The notes under the pieces are model-generated. The model was given only the letters and a program-made list of their open reading frames with translations. It was not told the DNA's origin and did no database searches. A DNA stretch of 55,021 bases from an uncultured Rhodospirillales bacterium (GTDB lineage: Bacteria > Pseudomonadota > Alphaproteobacteria > Azospirillales > Azospirillaceae). Positions 30,962-38,784 of the stretch are shown piece after piece. The stretch lies in assembly GCA_903856295.1 (NCBI GenBank), contig CAIOBP010000144.1, positions 1-55,021 of the forward strand, given 5' to 3'. How positions within the stretch are numbered: the first letter of the stretch is position 1; each line of letters starts with the position of its first letter. Made by a program: the position numbers and the translations under genes.

Positions 30962-31528
30962 ATGATCCCTGCTCTTCTCGCCCAACTCGGGCTGCCGCTG
31001 CTGGTCCGCACCGTCGGTTCGGCCCTCGGCATGATCGACAACCCGATCGCCGCCACCGCCGCCGCCGCCCTCAAGGAGGTCGACGGCGCCATCGCCGACT
31101 CCCGGATTCCCCCCGAGGCGGTGGCCGAGGCCAACCGTCACGTCGAGAAACTGTCCGAACTCGAGTCGGCCGACTTCCAAAGCTCGGTCGCCGAAGCCGG
31201 CAAGACCGCCCGCGCCGACGCCGTCTCCGAGGACGCCTATGTCCGGCGGATGCGCCCGACCTTCGGCTATATCATGGCCCTGACCTGGGGCACCCAGATG
31301 AGCGCTCTCGCCTACATCATCGTCACCGACCCGGCCGAGGCCGGGGCGGTGGTCGGCGCCATGGCCTCGCTCGGCACGATCTGGAGCGTCGGCCTCGGCG
31401 TGCTCGGCATCTATGTCTATAAGCGTTCCGACGAGAAGCGTCTGGTTGCCGGAGGCGACAGCGGTGCCGGCACCATGATCGGCGGCGTGGTCGAAAAGCT
31501 GCTGGGCGGCAAGGCCGTTCCCGGCTGA
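30962..31528 (+). CDS. Holin of the three-transmembrane GTA type
   Basis: The 188-aa protein resembles the holin family found in gene transfer agents and alphaproteobacterial phages (GTA_holin_3TM). It has a hydrophobic N terminus, then a helical soluble region with AIADSRIPPEAVAEANRHVE. Hydrophobic segments follow around YIMALTWGTQMSALAYIIV and AGAVVGAMASLGTIWSVGLG, with a basic YKRSDEKR stretch. Its role is to permeabilise the inner membrane for the endolysin. It begins 5 bases after the endolysin stop. Confidence 0.8.
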   Translation: MIPALLAQLGLPLLVRTVGSALGMIDNPIAATAAAALKEVDGAIADSRIPPEAVAEANRHVEKLSELESADFQSSVAEAGKTARADAVSEDAYVRRMRPTFGYIMALTWGTQMSALAYIIVTDPAEAGAVVGAMASLGTIWSVGLGVLGIYVYKRSDEKRLVAGGDSGAGTMIGGVVEKLLGGKAVPG

Positions 31529-31548
31529 ACCGGCGGCGTCCGCCCGTC

Positions 31549-31579
31549 ATCGGGGCCGCCGCGTTCAGGCGGCCCCGAT
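31549..31579. terminator. Perfect 12-bp hairpin at a convergent junction
   Basis: ATCGGGGCCGCC (31549-31560) and GGCGGCCCCGAT (31568-31579) pair perfectly around a 7-base loop. It lies between the holin stop and the convergent small gene, overlapping the latter's last codons. With no T run it is a probable shared 3'-end stabiliser or weak terminator. Confidence 0.6.
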
Positions 31580-31780
31580 CATGGCGGTGTAGATTTTCCT
31601 GGCGGCGATCGTGGTGACGTCGCCGGCTTTGGCCCCGGCCTCGAGCATGGCCCGTGTCGGCTTGGCCGGCACGACGGCCTGCCCGGACATGGCCATCGCC
31701 CGAACCACGTCGAGCGCGAAATCATACGCCTCGGAACGCGGCGCCCGGCGCGCGGCCGGAACGAGAGTCGGATCGGTCAT
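31565..31780 (-). CDS. Small hypothetical protein, 71 aa
   Basis: Starts MTDPTLVPAARRAPRSEAY at the ATG at 31780, which has AGGAG well placed upstream; the longer open frame upstream is not supported. The C-terminal half (KPTRAMLEAGAKAGDVTTIA, then IYTAMIGAA) resembles a small helical module seen in other alphaproteobacterial and phage proteins that I cannot name. It is convergent with the holin gene and marks the right end of the phage cassette. Confidence 0.65.
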   Translation of the reverse strand: MTDPTLVPAARRAPRSEAYDFALDVVRAMAMSGQAVVPAKPTRAMLEAGAKAGDVTTIAARKIYTAMIGAA

Positions 31781-32080
31781 GACGTCTCCTGTGAGCTGGA
31801 CCGCCCGCCACTGGCAAGGATGATGCCAACGTCCTCCCCCCCTTCCCTCGGCCGGCTCGGCCGGCCGATCTTGCGCGATCCGCCGGAACCGTGGCGGCGC
31901 CCCGGTGCGCAAAACGCAAAACCGCCCCGACGGTTCGCATTTTGCGCCGCAAGCAGATCACGAACAGATCGCAGACAGGCAGCCCCGGAAACGTCGCGTG
32001 TCCGGCTGGCGTCGTGGCACGCTTTGGGTTACCCTTCGTTAGGCATGTTCAACGCCTGAACCGAATCCTGGGGGTGACGC
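31781..32080. other. 300-bp gap between phage cassette and pyrD
   Basis: No gene recognised. It contains a 41-base imperfect palindrome (31907-31947, listed separately) and a near-miss sigma-54-like string at 32015-32030. I see no clear pyrD promoter. A GGGGG ribosome site precedes the pyrD GTG. Confidence 0.5.
31907..31947. repeat. 41-base nested palindrome upstream of pyrD
   Basis: Outer arms GCGCAAAA (31907-31914) and TTTTGCGC (31940-31947) extend through one mismatch to a further GC/GC pair. An inner stem ACCG/CGGT surrounds the loop CCCCGA. The nested symmetry and A/T tracts in GC-rich DNA make it distinct from the dispersed hairpin family. It could be a protein-binding site or structured RNA. 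Confidence 0.6.
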
Positions 32081-33157
32081 GTGGTCGATCTTTTTTCCGT
32101 GACCGGTCCGCTGCTGCGCCGCCTGACGCCCGAGCGCGCCCATACCGTGACCATCCGGCTGCTGGCCTCCGGGCTGATGCCGCCGATGAGCGGCAAGGAC
32201 GACCCGATCCTGGCCCAGCGGCTGTGGGGGCTGGATTTCTCCAACCCCGTCGGCATGGCCGCGGGCTTCGACAAGAACGCCGAGGTGATCGACCCGCTGC
32301 TGTCGCTGGGTTTCGGCTTCGTCGAGGTCGGCACCGTGACGCCGCGTCCGCAGCCGGGCAACCCGCAGCCGCGCTGCTTCCGCCTGCCCGACCAGCAGGC
32401 GCTGATCAACCGCTTCGGCTTCAACAGTCAGGGCCTGGAGGCCGCCGCCCGCCGGCTCAACGCCTGGCGCCACCGCCGCCGCCGCCGGCCGGGTGTGGTC
32501 GGCGCCAATCTCGGCCGCAACAAGGACAGCAGCGACGCCGTCCACGATTATGTCGCCGGGGTCTATGCCCTGGCGCCGATCTCCGATTATCTGGTGATCA
32601 ACGTCTCCTCGCCCAACACCCCCGGCCTGCGCGCGCTTCAGGATCGCGGGCCGCTGACCGAGCTGCTCAGCCGGGTGCTGCTGGCGCGCGCCGATCTCTG
32701 TGAACGCAAGCCGCCGCCGCTGCTGCTCAAGATCGCTCCCGATCTGACCGACGAGGATCTGGCCGCGGTCGCCGAGGTCAGCCTTGCCGTCGGCATCGAC
32801 GGGCTGATCGTTTCCAACACAACCATCAGCCGTCCCGACGCGGTGCTCGGGCTGCCGGACGCCACCGAAGCCGGCGGGCTTTCGGGACCGCCGGTGTTCG
32901 CGCTCTCGACCCGCGTGCTGCGCGACATGTACCGGCACACCCGGGGCAAGCTGCCGCTGATCGGCGTCGGCGGCATCGCCAGCCCCGAGGACGCCTATGT
33001 CAAAATCCGCAACGGCGCCTCGCTGATCCAGCTCTACACCGCGCTGATTTATCAGGGGCCGGCCCTGATCCACGACATCAGGACCCGCCTGCCCGAATTC
33101 CTCAAGCGCGACGGCTTCAAGACCATCGCCGAAGCGGTGGGTGCGGACGCGCGCTGA
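32081..33157 (+). CDS. pyrD: Dihydroorotate dehydrogenase (quinone), class 2
   Basis: FMN enzyme of pyrimidine synthesis that oxidises dihydroorotate and passes electrons to quinone at the inner membrane. The 358-aa protein starts with GTG and a GGGGG ribosome site. It shows NPVGMAAGFDKNAEVIDPLL, NRFGFNSQGLEAAARRL, VVGANLGRNKDS, VINVSSPNTPGLRALQ with the class-2 catalytic Ser, and LPLIGVGGIASPEDAYVKI. The N-terminal membrane-associating segment (about residues 1-30) and length fit class 2. The gene stands alone between the phage cassette and a histidine kinase gene. Confidence 0.97.
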   Translation: MVDLFSVTGPLLRRLTPERAHTVTIRLLASGLMPPMSGKDDPILAQRLWGLDFSNPVGMAAGFDKNAEVIDPLLSLGFGFVEVGTVTPRPQPGNPQPRCFRLPDQQALINRFGFNSQGLEAAARRLNAWRHRRRRRPGVVGANLGRNKDSSDAVHDYVAGVYALAPISDYLVINVSSPNTPGLRALQDRGPLTELLSRVLLARADLCERKPPPLLLKIAPDLTDEDLAAVAEVSLAVGIDGLIVSNTTISRPDAVLGLPDATEAGGLSGPPVFALSTRVLRDMYRHTRGKLPLIGVGGIASPEDAYVKIRNGASLIQLYTALIYQGPALIHDIRTRLPEFLKRDGFKTIAEAVGADAR

Positions 33158-33185
33158 ACCTTGTTTTGAACGAACCCCGGCCCTC

Positions 33186-34658
33186 ATGACCACCCCCGCG
33201 ATCCCGCCCGAACGAATGCTCCTGCCCGGCCTGATGATGCTGGCGCCGCTGCTGGCGGCCGTGCTGTCGCAGCAGATCTTCGGGACCATCGAGCCATGGC
33301 TGATCGTCGCGCTCGCGCTGCTGCCGCCGGCCGGCGCCTGGTGGGTGGTCGCGATCTACCGGCGGGAAATCCGGACCGTCTCCGCCTACCTCCAAAGACT
33401 GACCCTCGCGCCGGGCACCGCCGCCGACCTCGGCGCAGCCCCCGGCGCGAACGGGAGCGCCGACGAGGGCGAGGGCGTCGCCCATGAACTGACCGCCGCC
33501 ATCGCCAGACTCGACCGCGCGGCCACCGCGCGCGGCAACCAGCTCGCGGCCCGGCTCAAAAGCATCGAGGCGCTGCTGGAGACACTGCCCGACCCGCTGA
33601 TTCTGGTCGGCGCCGAACGGCGGGTCCGTCTGGCCAACCGGGCCGCCCGCTCCCTGCTGGGCGAACGGATGGGCGACGCCGATCTCGCCTTGAGCCTGCG
33701 CCATCCCGAAGTCACGGCGGCGGTTGATGCCGTGCTGGCGGGCGGCGACTCCCGCTCGGTGGAGTTTTCCCTCTCGGGCCCGGTCGAGTGCTGTTATCAG
33801 GCCCGGATCAAGCCGTTTCGCCGGGAGGCCGCTGAGACGGGCGAGGGTACGCCGATGGCGATGCTGGCCCTGCACGACAACACCATGGTCAAGCGCTCCG
33901 AGCAACAGCGCGCCGATCTGGTGGCCAACGCCAGCCATGAGCTGCGCACGCCGCTGGCGACCCTGATCGGCTTCATCGAGACCCTGCGCGGCCCGGCCCG
34001 CGACGACCGCGAGGCCTCCGAGCGCTTTCTCGGCATCATGCACGATCAGTCGACCCGGATGTCCCGGCTGATCGATGATCTGCTGTCGCTGTCACGCATC
34101 GAATTGGACGAGCACACCCAGCCCACCGAACGCGTCGATATCGTGCGCTGCGTCGGCGCCGCCGTCGCGGCCTTCGAGCTGAAGGCGGCGGCACGACGGG
34201 TGCGGCTGCGGGTGATCGCCGAGGAGGCGCTGCCGCCGGTGGTCGGCGACCCCGACCAGCTGGCCCAGGTGCTGCAAAACCTGATCAGCAACGCCATCAA
34301 ATACACCCGCGAGCAGACCGAGGTTTCACTCACGATCCGGCTCAGCGACGCCGCCGAACCGGGGGTTCCGGCCCTGGGCGCCCTCGCGGCGCCTCCCGGC
34401 CGGCGCTCGCGGCTGGCGCCGCAGGTGATCTCGGTGGCCATCGCCGACCAGGGCGAGGGCATCGCCCGCACTCATTTGCCGCGCCTGACCGAGCGCTTCT
34501 ACCGCGTCGACCCGGCGCGCTCGCGGGCGCTGGGCGGCACCGGTCTCGGCCTCGCGATCGTCAAGCACCTCCTCAACCGCCATCGCGGCCGCCTGACCAT
34601 CGACAGCGACGTCGGCACGGGCAGCACCTTCACGGTCTGGCTGCCGGTGGCCGGGTAA
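33186..34658 (+). CDS. PhoR-like sensor histidine kinase (orphan)
   Basis: The 490-aa inner-membrane kinase has two N-terminal helices (about 12-35 and 37-57) with almost no periplasmic loop. A PAS-like domain follows (about 128-235, LLETLPDPLILVGAERRVRL), then HisKA with His251 in NASHELRTPLATLIGFIETL. The HATPase domain has N-box NLISNAIKYTREQTEV, DQGEGI and GGTGLGLAIVKH. The layout matches PhoR of the phosphate regulon. No phoB or pst genes lie beside it here, so the partner must be encoded elsewhere. Start is the ATG at 33186, 28 bases after pyrD. Confidence 0.9.
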   Translation: MTTPAIPPERMLLPGLMMLAPLLAAVLSQQIFGTIEPWLIVALALLPPAGAWWVVAIYRREIRTVSAYLQRLTLAPGTAADLGAAPGANGSADEGEGVAHELTAAIARLDRAATARGNQLAARLKSIEALLETLPDPLILVGAERRVRLANRAARSLLGERMGDADLALSLRHPEVTAAVDAVLAGGDSRSVEFSLSGPVECCYQARIKPFRREAAETGEGTPMAMLALHDNTMVKRSEQQRADLVANASHELRTPLATLIGFIETLRGPARDDREASERFLGIMHDQSTRMSRLIDDLLSLSRIELDEHTQPTERVDIVRCVGAAVAAFELKAAARRVRLRVIAEEALPPVVGDPDQLAQVLQNLISNAIKYTREQTEVSLTIRLSDAAEPGVPALGALAAPPGRRSRLAPQVISVAIADQGEGIARTHLPRLTERFYRVDPARSRALGGTGLGLAIVKHLLNRHRGRLTIDSDVGTGSTFTVWLPVAG

Positions 34659-34794
34659 TATCGCGGCGCCCGCCGTCTCCGAGCGGCAGGCGATATCGAA
34701 TATCCACAAGAAGCTTGTGCTTGAACCTGACCGGGATTTTCCCCACTTTGCTTAAGACCCGTCCGACCGGCGGCGCGAAGCGGAGCCCCCCTTG

Positions 34795-35370
34795 ATGTTC
34801 ATTCAGACCGAAGAGACCCCCAATCCCGCGACCCTGAAGTTCCTGCCCGGCTGCCCGGTGACCGGGGGCGCGCCGCTGGACTTTTCCCAGGCCGAAAGCG
34901 CCGGCCGCTCGCCGCTGGCCCAGCGCCTGTTCGCCGAGGACGGCGTGACCGCGGTGTTTCTCGGCAGCGACTTCGTGACCGTGACCAAGCGCGCCGACAA
35001 GGCCTGGACGGTACTCAAGCCGGTGATCGTCAGCGCGATCATGGAGCATTTCGTCACCGGCCGGCCGGTGCTCCTCGAGTCGGAGGGCGGCGGCTGCGGC
35101 CATGGCTGCGGATGCGGCGGCGGCGGCACCGACGAAGACGATGACATCGTGTTCCAGATCAAAGAATTGCTTGAGCAGCGCGTGCGTCCGGCGGTGGCCC
35201 AGGATGGCGGCGACATCACCTTCGAGCGCTACGAGAACGGCGTGGTTTATCTGCGCATGCGCGGGTCCTGCTCGGGCTGCCCGTCTTCGGTGATGACCCT
35301 GAAGAACGGCATCGAGAACCTGCTCCGTCACTTCATTCCCGAAGTGCAGGAAGTCCGCGCCGTTCGCTAG
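34795..35370 (+). CDS. nfuA: NfuA-type iron-sulfur cluster carrier
   Basis: Carries and delivers [4Fe-4S] clusters to apo-enzymes. The 191-aa protein has an Nfu_N domain (TEETPNPATLKFLPG at the start), a Gly-rich linker with Cys and His (GCGHGCGCGGGG, about 98-109) and a C-terminal NifU domain with the cluster motif CSGCPSS (CxxC). The Cys/Gly-rich linker is unusually dense. It follows the kinase gene by about 136 bases and is followed by a dispersed hairpin. Confidence 0.93.
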   Translation: MFIQTEETPNPATLKFLPGCPVTGGAPLDFSQAESAGRSPLAQRLFAEDGVTAVFLGSDFVTVTKRADKAWTVLKPVIVSAIMEHFVTGRPVLLESEGGGCGHGCGCGGGGTDEDDDIVFQIKELLEQRVRPAVAQDGGDITFERYENGVVYLRMRGSCSGCPSSVMTLKNGIENLLRHFIPEVQEVRAVR

Positions 35371-35382
35371 AGCATAAGGTTT

Positions 35383-35429
35383 CCAAAGGCCCCCCGGCCT
35401 TTGGTGGGGTCAAGGGGCAACGCCCCTTG
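35383..35429. repeat. Dispersed palindromic repeat, locus 5 (overlaps a coding end)
   Basis: CCAAAGGCC/GGCCTTTGG (35383-35404) and CAAGGGGC/GCCCCTTG (35411-35429). It begins 12 bases after the nfuA stop. The second hairpin is read through by the convergent deacetylase gene, whose last codons and stop lie inside it. Confidence 0.85.
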
Positions 35430-36522
35430 CCTTCTCTTCACTCACCCCAGCTGCCCCGGTTCCCCCAGTCCCTCCACCCGCCCCGGCCCACGACGGCTCA
35501 GGAATGAAGAACTGCACGCCGAACCAGCGCCAGCGATCGTCCTCGGCGAGCAGGGTGCAGTTGACCCGCGCCCGGCCGGGAGGAAACGGTTCGGCGATCC
35601 GCACCTCGATGCGGTTACTGCCCAGCCGTTCGAGGGCGGCGCGGCCCTGGCCGCTGGCGAAACAGGCGAGCTGATCGAGATTGCCGATGGTGTCGGGCAC
35701 GGTGAAGCCGAGCAAAGGCGGATTGCGGATCAGCACCGGATCCGCAGGCGTGATGTCCGACACCGGCAGCGGCAGGGCGTCGGCCGCCAGTTCGAAACGG
35801 TCGGTGGTGCCGAAGGCGTCGTTCATCACGAAACGCGGCAGGGCGAAGATATCGGCGCCGGCGTAGGCCACTCCCGACTGCTGACCGAAGGCGGCGCGGA
35901 AACCCGCCTGTTCGATCTGCTTGCGCACCGCGAGACTGTATTCGCCCCGGGGATAGGCGAACAGCTCCGGCACGGCCCCCAACTCGGCCTTGAAGCGCTC
36001 CTTGACGCGGGCGAGATCGCCCTGGATGTCCTGAAGCGGACGCCCGGCCATCGGCAAGGCGGCCGCGGACAGCGCGCCGATGGTCACGCCAGCGTTCCAC
36101 AATTCGCGCACCTGGGCCCAGGTCATGGAGCCGGACAGGCCGGCATCCACGGTATCGGTGGCGATGAACAGGGTGAACGGCAGCCCCGCCGCCTTCAGGC
36201 GCGGCCAGGCGTCGCGGTAAACCGACTGGGAGGCGTCGTCGATGGTGATGGCCACCGTCTTGTCGGGCAGCGCCGCGCCGGTCCGCAGCGCCTCGACCAC
36301 CGCGGGCAGGGGCAGCACGGTGTAATCGCCATCCTTCAACTGATCGAGATGATCCTCGAACTGGTCGACACGGATGCTGGCGCCGGGCAGGCGGTCATCG
36401 CCGAAGCGGCTGTAGGAAAAGATGACCGCTCCGCTCACGCCCGCGGCCGCCGCGGCCCAAGGCAGGGCGGCGACGGTCAGCGCCAGCAGCGCGAACACCA
36501 AACGAATCGACCTGAACAGCAT
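35410..36522 (-). CDS. Exported polysaccharide-deacetylase-fold protein, probably non-catalytic
   Basis: The 370-aa protein has a signal peptide or N-terminal anchor (RSIRLVFALLALTVAALPWA) and a NodB-type domain: VAITIDDASQSVYRDAWPRL with the acidic pair, PFTLFIATDTV and FAYPRGEYS. The zinc HxxxH motif expected after the IGA strand is missing: the segment reads IGALSAAALPM where active relatives have an SHT/SH-x-x-H pattern. It is therefore probably a non-enzymatic binding protein, or uses altered chemistry. I start it at the ATG at 36522 with a GAGGTGAGG ribosome site. The C-terminal Gly/Ala tail and last seven residues (KARGVAP) come from a dispersed repeat. Confidence 0.85.
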   Translation of the reverse strand: MLFRSIRLVFALLALTVAALPWAAAAAGVSGAVIFSYSRFGDDRLPGASIRVDQFEDHLDQLKDGDYTVLPLPAVVEALRTGAALPDKTVAITIDDASQSVYRDAWPRLKAAGLPFTLFIATDTVDAGLSGSMTWAQVRELWNAGVTIGALSAAALPMAGRPLQDIQGDLARVKERFKAELGAVPELFAYPRGEYSLAVRKQIEQAGFRAAFGQQSGVAYAGADIFALPRFVMNDAFGTTDRFELAADALPLPVSDITPADPVLIRNPPLLGFTVPDTIGNLDQLACFASGQGRAALERLGSNRIEVRIAEPFPPGRARVNCTLLAEDDRWRWFGVQFFIPEPSWAGAGGGTGGTGAAGVSEEKARGVAP

Positions 36523-36637
36523 CCTCACCTCGTACGTGCCGAGGCGTACAGTGTTGGCACAGCGGTACAGCGGCAACAAGACCGCCGCGCCGGCTCGGAT
36601 TTCGTGACCGTCCGCACGATGCCGTTGTGCAACAGCA

Positions 36638-37192
36638 TCATTTCGCCATCATTTTGCCGCCCGAGACGCTGTCGGTGAGCAATGGATACCCCTCGGCGCC
36701 GGCCAATTGATAGTGCCACCACTCATAAGGGTAGGACAGCCACCCCGCCCCGGCCATCACTCCGGCGAGCAGAGCGCGGTTGCGCTGGGCTTCGGGGTCA
36801 AGGTCGGCGCGGCCATGGTGGGACAGTTCGGTCATATCGTCGAAGCCGGTGCCCATGGCCAGCGGCCGTCCCGCGCCATCGGCCAGGGTCAGATCGAGGG
36901 CGGTGCCGCGGGAATGGTTGGAGCCGCGCCGGGGGTCGGCGATGTAGCGCGGGTCCGGCAGCGCCCGCCACAGAAGCCACTGGGCCTCGACCGGCCGGAA
37001 GCCGTCGAACAGCCGCAGCCGCAGTCCCAGCCCGCGCGCCAGGGCGATGGCGCGGCCGAGCGGCGCCACGGCATCGGCGTGGAGCAGACAGAGCGACCGG
37101 GCGTAGATCGGCGCCGCGGTCAGATTGTCGGCGCTGGCATAACGCAAATCGAGATCGACATCGAAGCGCGGGGGTGCGATCTCAATCAGCAC
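36638..37192 (-). CDS. D-alanyl-D-alanine dipeptidase, VanX/DdpX family
   Basis: Zinc dipeptidase that hydrolyses D-Ala-D-Ala. Residues match the family: zinc site SNHSRGTALDLTL (His and Asp ligands), substrate region DDMTELSHHGR and the catalytic Glu plus His in YPYEWWHYQL. RLFDGFRPVEAQ is the conserved Arg segment. I place the start at the GTG at 37192, which has GGAGG eight bases upstream, giving 184 aa. The frame could begin 16 codons earlier at another GTG. There is no signal peptide, so it is cytoplasmic; a role in peptidoglycan recycling rather than vancomycin resistance is likely, as no van genes are nearby. Confidence 0.85.
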   Translation of the reverse strand: MLIEIAPPRFDVDLDLRYASADNLTAAPIYARSLCLLHADAVAPLGRAIALARGLGLRLRLFDGFRPVEAQWLLWRALPDPRYIADPRRGSNHSRGTALDLTLADGAGRPLAMGTGFDDMTELSHHGRADLDPEAQRNRALLAGVMAGAGWLSYPYEWWHYQLAGAEGYPLLTDSVSGGKMMAK

Positions 37193-37263
37193 GAAACCAT
37201 CCTCCGTTGAACCGGGCACCAGTCCATGCGCTTCAAGCACTCCCTGGCCGTCGGGTCAAGACC

Positions 37264-37935
37264 ATGAAGGTCCTCGCTCTGGAAACCGCCTCCGCCGCCT
37301 GTTCGGTGGCGTTGTGGGACGACGGGCCGCGCGCGTCGCGCTTCATCGCCGCCGCGCGCGGTCACGCCGAACTGCTGGCGCCGATGATCGCCGAGGTGCT
37401 GGCCGAAGCCGGACTCGAGGCGGGCGCGGTCGACCGGCTGGCGGTGACCGTGGGGCCGGGCGCCTTCACCGGCCTCCGGGTCGGGCTGGCGGCGGCGCGC
37501 GGCCTTGCCCTCGCCACCGGCCGGCCGCTGATCGGCATCACCACCTTCGAGGCGATCGCTTACGGCCTGCCCGCCGGCGCGCGCGCCGGGCGCCGGCTGC
37601 TGGTGGCCGTGGAGTCGCGGCGCGCCGAGCTGTTCCTGCACGGCTTCGACGACTCGCTGGCCCCGCTCGGGGAACCGGCGCTGCTGACCCCCGATGACTG
37701 CGCCTCTTGGCTGCCGCCGGGACCGCTGCTGGTGGCGGGCGACGGCGCGCCGTCGCTGCGCGCCGCCCTCGGCGGCCGGCCCGACACGATGTTCGCCGAG
37801 GGCTCCGGCCTGCCCGACGCGGCGGTGGTGGCGCGGCGCGCGGCGGCGCTGGCCCCCGGCGCCGGACTGCCGCCCCGCCCGCTCTACCTGCGCGCGCCGG
37901 ATGTTTCGCTGCCGGGCGGGCTCAAGCCGTGCTGA
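37264..37935 (+). CDS. tsaB: tRNA threonylcarbamoyladenosine biosynthesis protein TsaB
   Basis: Partner of TsaD in making t6A37 on ANN-reading tRNAs. The 223-aa protein starts MKVLALETASAACSVALWD and shows HAELLAPMIAEVLAEAGL and VTVGPGAFTGLRVGLAAARG, hallmarks of the TsaB ASKHA fold. It overlaps rimI by seven bases, a common pairing in proteobacteria. It is divergent from the VanX-type gene. Confidence 0.95.
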   Translation: MKVLALETASAACSVALWDDGPRASRFIAAARGHAELLAPMIAEVLAEAGLEAGAVDRLAVTVGPGAFTGLRVGLAAARGLALATGRPLIGITTFEAIAYGLPAGARAGRRLLVAVESRRAELFLHGFDDSLAPLGEPALLTPDDCASWLPPGPLLVAGDGAPSLRAALGGRPDTMFAEGSGLPDAAVVARRAAALAPGAGLPPRPLYLRAPDVSLPGGLKPC

Positions 37936-38429
37936 CTCCGGAGACGGTCCGCCCGGCGACCGCCGGGGACGCGCCGCTGCTGGCGACACTGCACGCCCCG
38001 AGCTTTCCCGAGGAGCCCTGGCCGGCCGACGCCTTCGCGGCCCTGCTCGACTCGCCGGGGGTGTTCGGCCTGATCGGGTTCGCCGATTCGTCCCCAGACC
38101 GGCCCGACCGGGCACGGGGATTCATCGTGTGCCGGATGGCCGCCGACGAAGGCGAAATCCTGACCCTGGCGGTTCTGCCGGGGCACCGCCGGGCCGGTTT
38201 GGGCGGCCGGCTGCTGGCCGGGGCGCTGGCCCGGAGCGCCGCATGGGGCACCGGAACCTTTTTCCTTGAGGTCGCCGAGGACAACCCGGCGGCGCTGGCG
38301 CTCTATCGCGGCGCCGGCTTCGAGCCGGTGGGCCGGCGGCCGGGATATTACCGGCGCGACACCGGCCGCGTCGCCGCCCTGGTCCTGGCGCGCCGGCTCG
38401 CGGATTTGCTCACGCCTTCGCCACCGTGA
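37929..38429 (+). CDS. rimI: Ribosomal-protein-alanine N-acetyltransferase-like GNAT
   Basis: The 166-aa GNAT has the acetyl-CoA site LTLAVLPGHRRAGLGGRLL and the C-terminal signature EDNPAALALYRGAGFEPVGRR ending in YYRRD, as in RimI. Starting GTG lies inside the end of tsaB, which supports co-translation. RimI acetylates the N terminus of S18 in enterics, though alphaproteobacterial targets may differ. It converges with, and overlaps by 20 bases, a TusA-like gene. Confidence 0.88.
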   Translation: MLTPETVRPATAGDAPLLATLHAPSFPEEPWPADAFAALLDSPGVFGLIGFADSSPDRPDRARGFIVCRMAADEGEILTLAVLPGHRRAGLGGRLLAGALARSAAWGTGTFFLEVAEDNPAALALYRGAGFEPVGRRPGYYRRDTGRVAALVLARRLADLLTPSPP

Positions 38430-38658
38430 GCCTGTGGGCGCCGCCGCCCTCTTCCGGCTCCAGCGCAACCACGGCATAACCCAGCTCGGCCAGGGATCGC
38501 GGCAAGTTCTCCAGCGGCTCGCCGCTGTTCAAGCGAATCTCCAGCCTCGCGCCCGCCGGCAGCCTCTCCAGGGCAAGGCGGGCTTTGACGAAGGTCATCG
38601 GACACACCAGGGCCGTGATATCCAAGAAGTGTTGTTGCCGATCCGGAATTTTTTCCAC
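38410..38658 (-). CDS. TusA-like sulfur-carrier protein
   Basis: The 82-aa protein has the TusA/SirA fold core: HFLDITALVCPMTFVKARLA with the active-site Cys in CPM, then LRSGEPLEN-type helix and a C-terminal strand. The canonical CP-x-P becomes CPMTF, so the second Pro is lost. I start it at the GTG at 38658 because GGAG lies 8 bases upstream; the frame is open much further but unsupported. Whether it acts in tRNA thiolation or another sulfur relay is unknown. It converges on rimI. Confidence 0.8.
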   Translation of the reverse strand: MEKIPDRQQHFLDITALVCPMTFVKARLALERLPAGARLEIRLNSGEPLENLPRSLAELGYAVVALEPEEGGGAHRLTVAKA

Positions 38659-38784
38659 CCCTTCATCTCCACTATTTTTCGCGACCGTATTGCACCGAGC
38701 CCTTAAATGACATAAGCTGAAACTTAATCGCCAGGACTGGCTCTCCTCTCTCGCAATTTGACCATCAACCCGGAGTTTGAGTAA

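Larger units (their letters stand above)
20519..31780 (+). mobile_element. Reduced T7-like (podovirus) prophage or domesticated phage cassette
   Basis: Gene order follows the T7 late region: capsid (gp10), gp11-like, gp12-like, gp14-like, tail fibre/spike (gp17), small and large terminase (gp18, gp19), then lysis genes. All frames are intact and GC-rich like the host. Missing are portal, scaffold, the large internal virion proteins, RNA polymerase, replication genes, integrase and repressor. Two off-pattern genes (CheY-like; secreted Cys-rich) look like cargo. I could not define attachment-site repeats, so both borders are approximate. Confidence 0.8.

Noticed and set aside
20389-31800. Prophage attachment-site direct repeats
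   Set aside because: Apart from the dispersed hairpins, which occur genome-wide in this window, I could not find a matching direct repeat at the two borders, nor a tRNA gene or integrase.
32015-32030. TGGCAC-GCTTTGGGTT before pyrD, resembling a sigma-54 promoter
   Set aside because: The -12 element lacks the required GC (it reads GT after GG-N10), and pyrD is not a usual sigma-54 target. Contrast with the good site at 2959-2974.
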